64,000 bases of DNA, taken from contig NC_090448.1 of the NCBI RefSeq assembly GCF_031143425.1, forward strand, positions 336,839,177 to 336,903,176, written 5' to 3'. A program made the translations under genes and the position numbers. This DNA comes from Pleurodeles waltl. Taxonomy: Eukaryota > Chordata > Amphibia > Caudata > Salamandridae. A model generated the notes under the pieces. It ran no database searches, was not told the origin of the DNA, and saw only the letters and a list, made by a program, of their open reading frames with translations. Shown here in pieces: positions 12,166 to 23,934 of the stretch (the first letter of the stretch is position 1; each line of letters begins with the position of its first letter).

Positions 12166-12390
12166 CAACACTCCAGTATTGAAATTGTAAACCCACTTAT
12201 GTACTAATAAGTTGGTTCATAAATTCCACACCGGAGTGGGTTGCAAATGACCCACTTACTTAATATTAATTAGGCAGGTCACAAATTGTCATACACTCTG
12301 ACTGGATTCAATCACATGGATCATAGCCTGCAAGGATCAGTAGGCTCTCATGTCTCATGATTGTGCTTAAATAAAGACATTGGCCCCGCC
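12166..12390. mobile_element. Decayed copy of the GGGCCAGATGTAG MITE
   Basis: Positions about 12,235-12,285 repeat the central motif of the MITE at 4,450-4,931: a GTGGGT-type block, CTTAATATTAATTAGGCAGG, then a GTCACAAATTG-like tail that matches GGTCTTTGCGACC of the better copy. The right end, near 12,370-12,385 (AAAGACATTGGCCCC), looks like a mutated inverted terminus. The left terminus is not visible. Confidence 0.45.
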
Positions 12391-13239
12391 ATGGAGCAAG
12401 ATGTTGGCTTTGTTTTTTTTTTTCTTGGAAACAATTTTAAGGGATTTTTATGGTTTTTGACATTGGCAAATACACCAAGCTGGAGAAGGAAACAAGCAGT
12501 GTCCAACAGTTTAAGTACAATATTAGTACAAAGAGCAATAAGTCACAGGATTCAGTAACTTAGCAATCAGAACGGAAAAAAAATGGCAGGCATCGTCGGA
12601 AAGGCATTTTTAGCTTGTGCGTATTATATGCACAGAAGAGAAATGAACTGGCTTACTTTAAACTGTGAACGATGAATCACTGAGCTGCATCTGCATCTGC
12701 ATAGCGCATTTCCAAGGCTTTATTTTCCCTGAGCGTCCCGTTAGGATGAAAGGAACCCAGAATGAAATGATAAATGGAGCCTCCATCAACTAACAGGTAA
12801 GGCTAGTGGTTGGGGTGGGATTCAGGATTGGGGAGAGGACCGGGGTGCACAGTGGGTGGGGAGGAGGACAAGAGAACAGTCACCGGAGTGGTGCACCATC
12901 TGGTGTGCTTCAATTCTTCTAGGGGGAAGGGAAGTGGGTTTCCCTAATGCACGGGGGAGTACTGGTCTACCCGGAGTCAAGGTCTGGGACAGCTAAAGGC
13001 CTTCAGTAGTTCTAGAGGATAGGGCTCTATAGGAGGTGGGGGAGTGGTCTTCTATGGTCTGTTACTTGAACTGTGTAAACATGGTGTCTCGGGCTGCAGC
13101 TTTGGGCATCTGTGTATTTGTCAGGCTTCCTCCTTGTGTAGTGCAGGGCTTTTGGGCTATACCCAAAGAAGTAGCACCCTGGGCCACTGGGGAAAAGCCG
13201 GGGGATGGTGAGCTCTCAGTGCATGGTTAGAAGATGTTC
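12391..13239. other. Unassigned non-coding stretch
   Basis: Nothing recognised apart from a T-run at about 12,412-12,424. Confidence 0.35.
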
Positions 13240-14990
13240 AGCCAACAGAAGGTTGAGGTTGGTAAAGCGTGCCCTCACCTTGTGGTTATTCTCCGAGGGA
13301 AAATGCCTAGAGCTCTAGCCTCCCAGGAGTTTAGTGTTGTAAGTTCTGTGACAGTAGCCAGTGAGGTGCGTATGGTGTGCCAGAAGCTTGCTATGCTTAG
13401 GCATGACTAGAGCATATGTTGGAGGTCAACCGCATGGGCATGGCACTTGGGACAGGTGAGATTAGCAGTGGGGAACTTCTGATTTAGCTGGGAAGGTGTA
13501 TGATAAGCCCTGTAGAGGACCATGTATCGGATGTTTTTGAAACAAGCATTCTTGGAGACAGTCTGGGGGACTCCAGGGCTCTGGACCATTCGGTGTAAAG
13601 GAGAGGTCTCTCCAGGCTCTCTTCCCAAAGGTGTCGAAGGTGCTTCAGTGGAGTCCCTGTATGCCCCTTGATAGCTTTGTATAGTCATGTGATGAGGTGC
13701 CGTCCTCCCCCCATTATGTATAAGGTACGCATCACAAAGTGGGTAGGCAGTTCTTTGTCTTTTCGCTCCCCACTATAAGTTGAGCGCCACCAGCTGCTGT
13801 CTGTGCATTAAACACTGACCCAGGGGAATGTCATAGTCTTGGCGTACTTGATCGACTTTAAGGAACTGGGCGTCATGAATGAGGCTCCCTCTGTGTCTAA
13901 GAAGTGATAATGCCACTCCAATAGCTGGTCAGCTGTGAAAGGTCCCAAGGGTCCTGGTAGACTCTGAAGGGAGCTAGCAGGGGGGCAGGGTGGGTACCTG
14001 TTTTGTCAGCTGGTAAACCCAGGCTAGGCATTTCCGGGCAACCAACACGTGAATGGACCAAAATCAATGTGTCTTAATGGTAGGATAAAGCAGCTAGAGT
14101 ACTATGTGTAAGGGAAGGGGGCCTTCCATTGTGCGTGCCTCATATAGATTCGTACCTGCCAGCCCAGGGGATACCCACTGGAGCATTGCTGCAAGGTAGT
14201 AAGTCTTGAAAGATGGTACCCCTAGCCCTCTGTGACCCACTGGTAACTGGAGTTTTTGAAGGGCCACTCGTCACCTTCCACCGTCCCATAACAAGTCCTC
14301 CAGCATCTGGTCCAGGTCCTGGAAGTAGAGGCGGTGGGGAAACACTGGTACGTTAACGAAGTAATACAGCAGGTGGGGAAGGACAATAAGTTTTGAGAAT
14401 GCGATCCTGCCCATTAAGGCAAGTGGCAGCTGCTGCCAAAATTGCATTTTGGACTTAAGGGCTGTAAAAGGTTGCTGCAGGTTGCCTTTAAACAAGTCCC
14501 TTTGTGAATCATATAGTCTGAGCCCCAAGTAGCAGACTGCTGCTGTCATCCAAGGAAGTGGAGAATCGCCCATGCGAATTGCCTCTGGGAGTGTGTTGCA
14601 GTGAAAAAGGAAGGCGTACGATTCCCACCAATTTACTTGGAGGCCTGCACCTCTTTAAAGTCCCAGCAAGTTGCTGAAATCAAGGTCATGTCGCCGGATG
14701 CGTCCCAGATATACAGCAGCAGGTCATCCACATAGAACGACATGGGGTGTATGGCCACATCCAGGGGAATACCCCAATCTTAGCTATTCTGGCGAAGGCG
14801 ATGGGCCAACAGCTCCATGGGGATTGTGAACAGGATAGGGGAGAGGGGGCATCCCTGATGCGTTCAGTGGCCGATGGGGGGGGGTGAGATCAGGCAGCCT
14901 ACGTGTGCCGTGAATGATGGGTTTGTGTAGAATAATAAGATGGTGGCTTTCTATGCCAGCTACGAGGCTGCCTGATGCGGCTGGATAAAA
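13240..14990 (-). pseudogene. L1 ORF2 3' half (RT core to C-terminus)
   Basis: A second minus-strand L1 relic. Reading leftwards: a GCP-x-SP-x-LF-type RT motif near 14,830-14,855, the catalytic FYVDDLLL at about 14,722-14,745, then a 100-residue open stretch (14,271-14,573) with YLGLRLYD, LFKGNLQQP and LPLALMGRIAFSKLIVLP, the classic L1 segment after the RT. A C-terminal piece (13,407-13,688) contains YHTPSQL followed by CPKCHAHAVDLQHML, the cysteine-histidine motif near the end of L1 ORF2. Frames are broken between pieces. It lacks the 5' half, as expected for a 5'-truncated copy. Confidence 0.85.
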
Positions 14991-15955
14991 ATCAGCAGAG
15001 AGGCTTAACCTCGGTGCACAAGAGAGCAGAGGGTGGACACTGAGAATACAGGTAAAACATGAAATGACTTTCAGAACCCCTGAGCCAGGAACAAGTGGTG
15101 GGTTTGGCTTGCACCATATGCAGTTGTAAGTAGAAGGCTCCCACAGCCTATTAGACGTAAAAGCAGACCCAGGGCGGATCCTCTGTGTCCCAGAAAGTCA
15201 GTGACATTGTCTCCCCTACAGGTGGGACCTTCTTGGACACTTAAGATACACTACAGTGCAGGATAGCTGAGCACCTGGGCATTGGTCCTCAGGGTGAGAA
15301 GTGGCCGCCAGGTTGTGAAGATAAGTGATGCTGACCCCGGGCCTCGATCTCTGGGATCTGCTGCTGTTCGCAAACAGGTGTGGCTTGCGCTCTTTCTTGA
15401 GGCGGGAAGTAGGTCCTATTGGAAGAGCTGAAACGAGAATCCCGGCAGAAGAGTGATTGGGCACTACTTAATGAAACTATGTTGCTCAAAGGGAGTAATC
15501 CTTGTTAAAAGCCCAGAGTAACATGGGAGCAATCCTGAGATCAACAGCATCCAAACTCTCACTTTTTGAACAGAGGGGGCCCTGGCCTCATGGGGAGAAC
15601 ATGGAAACATATATGCTATGCCTAATTAACTAAAATGATAAGGAGGCAAGCATATTTCTGACAGCAGGCTGGGAATAACTGCAAATAACAAATAGGATTA
15701 CACGTTGGGTAAATGTGTCTTTGAGCGATTAGCACATATATCTCCATGTGAGATGGGAATCAATGAAAATAGAAGCTCCCAGTGCAAAGAAACATTGTAT
15801 CACATCTATGACTAAAAGCATACTACACAATAAGAAATTGGTAGGAAACCATCCTGAGCAATTATCAACATCATAAGGCATGCCCACATCCCCTAAGAAG
15901 AAAACACAGGACAAAGGAATGTTTTTCTGCACATCCCTTCACCAAGAGGCCCCTA
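14991..15955. other. Unassigned non-coding stretch
   Basis: Sits between the minus-strand L1 relic and the start of the plus-strand L1. It could contain the 5' untranslated region of the latter, but I see no direct evidence. Confidence 0.3.
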
Positions 15956-15959
15956 GTAA

Positions 15960-16640
15960 ACCTACAGCAGAAACTGCAGCCTGAAAAAAACCAGCACCTA
16001 ATCTGACCCTCACTAAGACTGATGTAGTAGCCAGTTTCCAATCCTTTAAATCTGAATTTTGAGAAGAACTTAAAAAATAGATCTTGGTGGCACTTGCAGC
16101 AGAGAGAACAGACCTAGGTGTTAAAATAACTACTTTGTGACAGGACATAGGCGCAGCAGGGTTCAAAGTGGTAGAAGTGGAGGGACAAAAAGACTCAGCA
16201 AATAAAAGAACGCAACCCTGGAAAACAGATATCTCACACTGTCCACCCAGAATTATGAAATCATATAAAAGTTTGAAAATCTGGAAAATTGTGCTACGTG
16301 TGACAATATTCATATACAAGACCTCAGAGAAGGGGCAGAAGCCCAGAATAGGGAGACCTTTGTGAAGGGTTTTTCAGCTATGCTGCTTGGAACTGAACTG
16401 GGCAATATCATGCTAGACAGAGTTGCCAGAGTGAGACTCAGACCCTCAGCTCACGCAACCTGCCCTCAAAACAGAGTGGCAAAATTTCATAACTTCAAAC
16501 CTAATGACAAAGTTTTGAGGGCTGCACAAAAACAAGACCAAATCAGATATGAGTATCATGTCTATACTCTAGCAGCCAACAATTACACCTATCACCAGCT
16601 TTCTCAAGGACAATACCATTAGCAACAGAGAAGTTTGTGA
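15960..16640 (+). pseudogene. L1 ORF1 relic (first part of the split L1)
   Basis: ORF1 encodes the L1 RNA-binding chaperone. A coiled-coil-like stretch, SEFREELKK then ILVALAAERTDLG, sits near 16,045-16,115. NLENCATCDNIHIQDLREGA (about 16,277-16,336) matches the family's LENRSRRNNIRI...PEG core. The C-terminal domain lies in an 86-residue open frame at 16,362-16,622, with LDRVARV and NRVAKFHNFKPNDKVLRAAQ (family pattern RVHR...VRFHNYKDKEKILRAAR). Stops and a frameshift separate the parts. Sequence identity to the family is judged by eye. Confidence 0.8.
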
Positions 16641-17099
16641 GCCAGGTCTTTGTGTCTGAAGGAACAGAAGATTTCGGAAATTTGAACAGAAACCTGTTTG
16701 AACAGAACCAGTGCCAAGTCAATAAAAAGAAGGGCATACTTGTCTTTCTTCGTCTTTGGCATTAAGCCGAGCATTGAGCCGAAAGTCTCCAAGGTCAATG
16801 CGAGAGGTCAGTCCGTCAGGTCTGACTTATCTCCAGGACAGCCGCCCATGTCAGCGACAATGGAGTGCAGGTCCAAATGATATGATAAAAATTAGTGATG
16901 GGCTGTTTACAACTACGGAAGTCCCAAGACGCCTGGGGAAACATGCAGTATATGCAAGCTGGGGCAAGATAAGTCTGGTGGGTATATTTAAAAGTGTGAA
17001 TTTTACCCTGGCGTTCCTCAACACTTGTTTAACTTGTGCATCAGATGGTTTGTCACAGAAACAGACACAGAGACTAACAAAGGCTTTTACAACACCATA

Positions 17100-17839
17100 T
17101 CACGTGAAATTACAGAAGTTCTTACACTGAATGTTAGGGGAATAAGCTCCTCAAACAAATGCATAAAAAAATTTGGCAACACATTAGAAGAGGGGGATAT
17201 GATATAATTGGCCTCTAGGAACACACTTGAAAAAATCAGAAGAAAACTGATTCAAACATAAACAATACTATTAAGTCATATATGCTTCAGCATCCACACA
17301 ACATCCTTCTCCACAGTCATCTTCCTTTTATTGTAGCAGACACCAAAAGAGCCTGGGAGGATAGGTACTTCTTTGTTAGAGTCCATTGGCAGGAAGGAAA
17401 TTTATGATAGCCACACTATATGCCCCAAACACTGGACAAGATAGCCTCTTATGTGGCGTCATATATAAAATTGCATAATTTGCAGAAGGGGCTATCCTTC
17501 TGATGGGAGACTTTAACATGGTGTTGAACCTAGCCTTAGATGCAAAGGGACATCATACACTCAAAGTGGCTTCTCCAAAACACTTATAGCTACGTTGTGA
17601 GAATTTGTAATGTGTGATGTCTGGAGAGAACATGATATACTGAGAGATTGTACATTCTATTCTCACGTCCATCAGATGTATTTCAGGATCGACTACACAT
17701 GGTTAATAACCCACTACTCTCATTGATATCGTTCTCAAGTATAGAGAGAATAATACTCTCTGACCATGCCCTGTTGCACTTGGAGATAGCATGGGAAGAT
17801 TACCCGCGGACAGGCGGCAGATGAATGTTTGATCCCTCC
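17100..17839 (+). pseudogene. L1 ORF2 endonuclease relic, cut by the Gmr1-like element
   Basis: The second piece of the split L1. VLTLNVRGIS at about 17,119-17,148 marks the endonuclease start. MGDFNMVLN (about 17,501-17,527) carries the D and N of the active site, RIDYTWLI (about 17,689-17,712) follows, and SDHALLHLEI (about 17,759-17,788) is the SDH motif. The text then reads MFDPS up to the Gypsy insertion at 17,840 and resumes at 23,935 as LLKDSVLKD, giving an uninterrupted L1 phrase. Several in-frame stops show it was already dying or has decayed since. Confidence 0.85.
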
Positions 17840-18746
17840 TGTGGTAGGCTACTTTAGGTACAGAGGACGCAACTACGTTGATACGGTAAGAAGGGTTTAT
17901 TTATGTTAGTTTTAGGCCGTTGGATGTGAGGAAAAACAAAAATTATAAAAATATTAAATGGGAATGAGTTCACTAAAGTACGGATTGTTGGCGCCTTCTC
18001 CGTCCTGTTTCAGCTGTCTCTTCTTTTCTTGTCTGTTTCTTTTTAGGTATGGTGGTTGACCGCGTCTTGCCCCGAGGATACCGGAAAAGGAAAAAGAAAT
18101 AGTAGGACAGGTAAGTCAACTGGGTTTCTCTGGGGTTCTGGTATTAGTTACATGCAAGGGAAAAGTATACCGGGTTATGGGGAAAATTAAGGCTGGGAGT
18201 GTCCGATTGTGCAAGGTTTGGGTCACACGTGCAATTTCTTAAGTGGTTCTCTCTCTTCTTTGTGATATAGTGTACCCCGTGCCCTTTCCCTCGCTCCCCT
18301 CCCTGGCCTTCTCCCTGTTCCCGGTTGCCCTTCCTTGTTTCCCTGTTTTATGCTGTATTTTCGGAAGTCCTATAAAGGACCGTACCTTGTGAAGCCACGA
18401 CCCTCCAGGGTCGTGGCTGGGTTCCTCAGCGTTTGTTTCGGGTGTTCTTTGAGTCCGTTCTAGCGCTCTTCTTGGCTTCGGTATCCTGCTCCTCTTTTGG
18501 GTCCCGCGGTCGTCCCCCTATGATCGGCGTCTCCTCCTTCGTCTTCTCCGCGTCTTCTCTTTCCCGGCATTCCGCATCCGCTGGAGAGTCCGTTGTTTCT
18601 TTTCTAGGTCGGACCCGGAAGTCCGGGTCCGATGCATCTCCCAGCGTTCCCATGTCGCCATGGGAACGCGCTCGTCGCTTCGGGAGGAGGCGCGATGGCT
18701 GCCAGCTCCGTGCAGTGAGCGACGCGGTCAAAGAGACCCGTCTACA
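17840..18746 (-). repeat. 3' LTR of the Gmr1-like element
   Basis: 907 bp, plus-strand ends TGTGGTAGG...CTACA. In element orientation it begins TGTAGACGGG and ends CCTACCACA. An AATAAA signal (plus-strand TTTATT, about 17,896-17,901) lies near its end. A perfect 12-bp hairpin, arms 18,393-18,404 and 18,407-18,418, is shared with the other LTR. Confidence 0.93.
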
Positions 18747-18757
18747 CTCCCCATCCC
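18747..18757 (-). promoter_or_regulatory. Polypurine tract of the Gmr1-like element
   Basis: On the minus strand this reads GGGATGGGGAG directly before the 3' LTR. Its position and purine content fit the plus-strand primer of LTR elements. Confidence 0.75.
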
Positions 18758-20126
18758 AAGAGCGGGACTGGTAGAGGACCGAAGAGGTAGGGAAGCGAGA
18801 CAGAAAATCCGCCGGACCCTGCTGTGAACCCGGGACGTGGCGGACCTGAAATGAAAAAGGTTGGAGCTCAAGGAATCAGCGAAGGATACGAGCATTCGTG
18901 TCTTTGTGCGAGGCGAGCCACATAAGAGGAGCATGGTCCGTAAATAGGATGAAAGGCCTGCCCAAAAGGTAATATTGCAAGTTTTCCACAGCCCACTTAA
19001 TGGCGAGGCACTCCTTTTCAATAGCAGGGTAGTGACACTCGCAAGGGAGGAGTTTCCTGCTAATAAAAACAACCGGGTGGACATGACCCTCCCGATCAGG
19101 CTGGGCGAGGACTGCACCGAGCCCAACATTAGAGGCGTCAGTATAGAGATGGAAAGGGGCGGAAAAATCTGGACACTGGAGAACGGGTGTGGTGGTAAGG
19201 ATCTGTTTTAAGGTTTCAAAACTGGACAGTTGGGAGACAGACAATGGGGCCAAATTCGAAGGACGATGCTTTTGTAGGAGGTCGGTGAGGGGGGCCGCAA
19301 TGGTGGAGTACTGTGGGATAAACCTACGATAGTACCCTACGAAGCCTAAAAAGGATCGTAGGTCTTTCTTAGTCTTTGGCATAGGTACTCGTGCAATAGC
19401 CTCAATTTTGCTTTTTTGGGGTTTCAGAGTTCCGTTACCGATTAAATACCCAAGGTAGGATATCTGGGTATTTCCCAGGGTAAATTTTTTTGGATTCGCC
19501 GTGAGCCCTGCGTTGGTCAGGGCTTTAAACACCTCATTTAGATGGTATAAATGATCTTCCCAGGAATTACTATAGATTACTATGTCATCTAGGTAGGCAG
19601 CCGCAAAGTTATGGAACGGTTTCAATAATCGGTCCATGAGTCGTTGGAAAGTGGCTGGGGCACCATGGAGCCCAAAAGGAAGGACGGAAAAGTGGTATAG
19701 GCCTGATGGAGTTGCAAACGCGGTCTTTTCTTTGTCTTTGGCTGAGAGGGGAATTTGCCAGTACCCTTTTGTGAGATCGAGGGTAGACAGATATTTGGCT
19801 TTACCTAGTCTTTCTAATACATCGTCTACCCGAGGGATAGGATACGTGTCAAACAGTGATATGTCATTTAGTTTGCGAAAATCGATGCAGAAGCGCACAG
19901 AACCATCAGGTTTTGGGACAAGAACTACTGGGGAACACCAGGGGCTCACCGAGGGTTCGATTACTTCCAGCGCCAGCATTTTCTTTATTTCTTCCTCAAT
20001 GAGGTGTTTCCGGGCTTCCGGAATTCTATAGGGACGGAGTCTCACGGTTTTTCCCTCTGGGGTTTTGATTTGATGGTGTATTAAAGACGTCCTACCAGGG
20101 GTCTCAGAAAAGAATACTGAGTGGTT
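18758..20126 (-). pseudogene. Reverse transcriptase and RNase H of the Gmr1-like element
   Basis: The main open frame, 18,876-20,045, has 389 residues. RT motifs: PVVLVPKPDGSVRFCIDFRKLN (about residues 39-60), LSTLDLTKGYWQI with the first catalytic Asp at 90, LPFGLHGAPATFQ (122-134), and YLDD at 151-154. RNase H follows with YTDAS (Asp303) and FTDHAP (Asp370). The frame is continuous upstream to the TAG stop at 20,127-20,129, which separates it from the gag-integrase frame; 27 in-frame codons bridge the two. A TGA just below 18,876 replaces the expected Trp codon after ARILR, and the same frame continues to the polypurine tract. Two nonsense changes are therefore the main lesions here. Confidence 0.92.
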
Positions 20127-22520
20127 CTATATGAGGGTGGACAGTTGTGATTTTTCCCTGTTTGTAAGCGATTTGTTTATCTCAGGAGTTGCTTTCTCTT
20201 TTATTTGTGTCGTGGGGCATAGCTCTAATTCCAGTGTCGTGGATGGTGTAACAAGAAACCCGGTAGCGATGGGATCACTGTTAACGTCTGGCTGTTCCCA
20301 TTTCTTTAACAGATTGACATGGTAAATCTGGGTTTTCCTGGGACGTTGATTTACCTCAATAAGATAGGTGACGGGGTTAACGGCCTTTATTACTTTATAT
20401 GGACCCTGCCATCTCGCTAACAGTTTGTTTTCAGAGGTTGGCCTCATTATAAGAACCTGGTCCTCTGGGTGGAAGGACCGTAATTTGGTTCCTTGGTCAT
20501 AATAGGCTTTCTGGTTGCTTTGTGCTGTTTCTAGATTACTTCGTACATCTTCCCATATGGACTGTAGCTGGGTTTTCAATTGGTTGGCATAGTCTAATAG
20601 GGGTTTCCCTTCCTCCGCTTCTTCTTCCCAAGTTTCCACAGCCATATCCAGGAGATTACGTGGTTGTCTCCCGAAAACTAATTTGAATGGACTATGTCCG
20701 GTGGAGGATTGTTCATGCGTCCGGATGGCGTAAAGGACCAGTGGTAGTTTCTGGTCCCAATCCTTTCCGGAGTCATTCACTAATTTTCGCAATAGAGTTT
20801 TAATGGTACGGTTATACCGCTCCACCAAACCGTCTGTTTGGGGGTGATATACAGAAGTCTTTATTTGACTAATCCCTAATAATTTGCATATCTGTTTCAT
20901 AAGACCCGACATGAAAGGGGTGCCTTGATCGGTGAGAAGCTCCTGTGGAAAACCTGTTCTGGAAAAAAACGTTATCATGGCCTGAGCTACTGTTTTGGTA
21001 GTCATACTAGACAGAGGAATAGCTTCTGGGTATCTTGTGGCGTAGTCCACGAGTACCAAGATGTAGGTGTGACCTCGGGAGGAGGGTATAAGAGGACCGA
21101 CGAGGTCCATGCCCATGCGGCTAAATGGAACATCTATAATAGGTAGAGGTTGTAAAGGGGCTCTCCTAGGAACTCCAGATTCTGTCAGTTGACATCTCGG
21201 GCACTGCATACAATAACGTCTCAGTTGTGCATAAATCCCTGGCCAATAGAATCTTCGTAAGAGGTACTCTTCTGTCTTGTCCAGGCCATAATGACCACCC
21301 CCTGGCTGGTTATGAGCCAGAAACAGGACCTGTTGACGATAGGAATCTGGCACCACCAATTGCCTTTTTTCCCCCTTCGTAGTGTTAGTGACTCTATATA
21401 GAAGGTTTTTTTGAACTAGGAAGTAAGGACCCACCTCTGTAGATGGTTCTGTTTTGGCTATTCTCCAGGCCTGGCTGAGGGTTGGGTCCTGTCGTTGGCT
21501 ATCCCTGAAGGAAAGAGTAGCGTCCCCGACTTCGGCTATAACTTTACTAGAGCCGTGTTCACACTGTGATTCTTGATATTTTAGTTTTCCTTGTCTTTTC
21601 TCTTTTCGTGTTAGTTTACTGCGAGTGGGAGGGCCCTCAATACCACACGTAGCGAAGGGAGCCTCTGTCCACCAGTCCGGGGTTTTTCGGGGTACTTTTG
21701 TCTTTTCTAACAACTGAGAAAACCGGATGTAATCAGTTTCGATAATACAATCTTCTATCAACTTATCCATGATTCCTACTGGAAGGAAATCGAAGTAATC
21801 GTCCCACTCTATCCTGACCAAACCTAGAGGATACTGTCTCTTGTCTCTATGTATACAACAAATAGTGACGCTCTGTTGTGAAGCCTGTTCTGAGGTTTTC
21901 ACCAGATCCTTCCTTATCACGGACTGGCTACAGCCTGAGTCCACCAAGGCTTCAGTGGGTTGCCCATTGATCTGTATAACCTGTCTGAACTTATAATGGC
22001 CCCCTCCTGTGCATAGTACTCTGTGCCGGGTAACCCCGATTTCCATGGGTTCAACCCCTTCGTGTTTCCTGGGACACATTCTTGCGATATGACCCCATTC
22101 CCCACAACTGAAACATTGGGGCTGCTGTAAGTGGCTACCCTCCCCCTGTCTCTGTGTCATTGTATCTTCTACACCATGCCTAGGGGTATTTTTAAGTGGA
22201 GCCATGGGTGGTTTCATAGCGGGTCTGGGAGTTAGTGATTTCACATCTGTAGATCGGTGATAGGCACAAGCTAAGTCTATGGCCACCTCTGTGTCGATCT
22301 TGGGGTGCTGCCTAATCCAATTCCTGGTGTTGGTTGGGAGTGAGTCTAGGTATTGTTCGAGAATAATTGTTTTTATTACGTCTTCTCTACTCGTTCCCAG
22401 AGGACCCAACCATTTTAATCCTAGATCTTTCACTCTGAAATAGAAAGTTCGGGGATCTTCACTCTGGCCCCACTTCACTTTCCTGAATTTCATTCGGTAG
22501 TATTCCGCATCGTGTCCCAC
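20127..22520 (-). pseudogene. Gag C-terminus, protease and integrase of the Gmr1-like element
   Basis: A 797-residue open frame. Residues 1-90 are the second half of a SCAN-related gag region (YYRMKFRKVKW... to ACAYHRS). A zinc knuckle CFSCGEWGHIARMC spans 136-149. The protease site is ALVDSGCS (Asp194). The integrase zinc domain uses His403, His410, Cys440 and Cys443; the catalytic triad is Asp472 (MDLVG), Asp531 (TDQGT) and Glu567 (LVERYN), with exactly 35 residues between the last two. All these residues are intact. Integrase precedes RT, which lies downstream in the same frame after a single TAG. A TGA and a frameshift cut the gag upstream of this segment. Confidence 0.93.
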
Positions 22521-22966
22521 CCGTTCTAAGATGCTATGCTTGATATCTTTGTAGGGTGTGTTACCTCCGGGGTTAGCAGCCTGGTAGGCAGACTGCAGGA
22601 ATCCGGTTAGTAATGGCGCAATATACTGTCACCACCGGTCTTCCGGCCATTGGGCCGAAGAGGCTACCCGCTCGAAGTTAGTAAAGAAGGAGTCGGGGAC
22701 TTCTCCTTCCTGTAATTTCTGTAAAACCGAGCTCGGACGTTGGGATGGACCTTGCTTGCTGCTATGGTGTCCGTTAGTTTTTGCAGTGCAGTCTCATGAA
22801 CGAGCTGGTTATTCGCCATTATTGTGGCTTGACTCTTTAAAGCCGTTTGCAAGGCCTCTCTATCCTCTTTTGCCTCTCTTTGCTGGGCTTCCCAGACCAA
22901 CTGGAGATGTCGCTGCCCCTCCGCCAGCTGCTTTATCATGTCCTCTATTGTTGGTTTCTCCTCCAT
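22521..22966 (-). pseudogene. Gag N-terminus of the Gmr1-like element
   Basis: Starts at an ATG 55 bases inside the 5' LTR border. The first 100 codons (22,664-22,966) are open and rich in Gln, Glu, Lys and Ala, a likely coiled coil (IKQLAEGQRHLQLVWEAQQR). A +1-type frameshift near 22,730-22,760 leads into NFERVASSAQWPEDRW and then ILERVGHD, the first half of the SCAN-like capsid region, with one TGA after the final Trp of the first phrase. Gag forms the virus-like particle. The start is chosen because it is the first ATG after the primer site and opens the longest frame. Confidence 0.8.
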
Positions 22967-23004
22967 TTCCGTACCTCTCAGTAGCCTTGTAGGACAAAAA
23001 TCAT

Positions 23005-23020
23005 CCCACTTCTGACACCA
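23005..23020 (-). promoter_or_regulatory. tRNA-Leu primer binding site
   Basis: The plus strand reads CCCACTTCTGACACCA, which from memory equals the 3' end of a vertebrate tRNA-Leu (CAA-type) including CCA. The element RNA, on the minus strand, is therefore complementary to that tRNA one base inside the 5' LTR. Confidence 0.85.
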
Positions 23021-23021
23021 C

Positions 23022-23929
23022 TGTGGTAGGCTACTTTAGGTACAGAGGACGCAACTACGTTGATACGGTAAGAAGGGTTTATTTATGTTAGTTTTAGGCC
23101 GTTGGATGTGAGGAAAAACAAAAATTATAAATATATTAAATGGGAATGAGTTCACTAAAGTACGGATTGTTGGCGCCTTCTCCGTCCTGTTTCAGCTGTC
23201 TCTTCTTTTCTTGTCTGTTTCTTTTTAGGTATGGTGGTTGACCGCGCGTCTTGCCCCGAGGATACCGGAAAAGGAAAAAGAAATAGTAGGACAGGTAAGT
23301 CAACTGGGTTTCTCTGGGGTTCTGGTATTAGTTACATGCAAGGGAAAAGTATACCGGGTTATGGGGAAAATTAAGGCTGGGAGTGTCCGATGGTGCAAGG
23401 TTTGGGTCACACGTGCAATTTCTTAAGTGGTTCTCTCTCTTCTTTGTGATATAGTGCACCCCGTGCCCTTTCCCTCGCTCCCCTCCCTGGCCTTCTCCCT
23501 GTTCCCGGTTTCCCTTCCTTGTTTCCCTGTTTTATGCTGTATTTTCAGAAGTCCTATAAAGGACCGTACCTTGTGAAGCCACGACCCTCCAGGGTCGTGG
23601 CTGGGCTCCTCAGCGTTGTTTCGGGTGTTCTTTGAGTCCGTTCTAGCGCTCTTCTCGGCTTCGGTATCCTGCTCCTCTTTTGGGTCCCGCGGTCGTCCCC
23701 CTGTGATCGGCGTCTTCTCCTTCGTCTTCTCCGCGTCTTCTCTTTCCCGGCATTCCGCATCCGCTGGAGAGTCCGTCGTTTCTTTTCTAGGTCGGACCCG
23801 GAAGTCCGGGTCCGATGCATCTCCCAGCATTCCCATGTCGCCATGGGAACGCGCTCGTCGCTTCGGGAGGAGGGGCGATGGCTGCCAGCTCCGTGCAGTG
23901 AGCGACGCGGTCGAAGAGACCCGTCTACA
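23022..23929 (-). repeat. 5' LTR of the Gmr1-like element
   Basis: 908 bp, same termini as the partner at 17,840-18,746 and about 98-99% identical by eye. It holds the shared 12-bp hairpin near 23,576-23,601. In element orientation this is followed by CTTTATAGG, a possible TATA-type promoter element. Confidence 0.93.
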
Positions 23930-23934
23930 CCTCC

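Larger units (their letters stand above)
17840..23929 (-). mobile_element. Gmr1-like Ty3/Gypsy retrotransposon, nearly complete
   Basis: A 6,090-bp LTR element on the minus strand with a perfect 5-bp target duplication CCTCC (17,835-17,839 and 23,930-23,934). Its order is LTR, tRNA-Leu primer site, gag with a SCAN-like region and CCHC knuckle, protease, integrase, reverse transcriptase, RNase H, polypurine tract, LTR. Integrase before RT is the Ty1/copia-like order known in the Gmr1 group of deuterostome Gypsy elements. Coding damage is light: a frameshift and a stop in gag, TAG at 20,127-20,129 and TGA just below 18,876. The LTRs differ by roughly a dozen substitutions and two short indels by eye, so it is recent. 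Confidence 0.92.

Noticed and set aside
18433..18774. 113-codon plus-strand open frame inside the Gmr1-like 3' LTR (and a 108-codon twin at 23,616-23,942)
   Set aside because: Lies antisense within both LTRs; the duplication of the LTR explains its conservation, and it has no protein family features.
23005..23020. tRNA-Leu 3' end sequence
   Set aside because: Only 16 bases next to an LTR: a primer binding site, not a tRNA gene.
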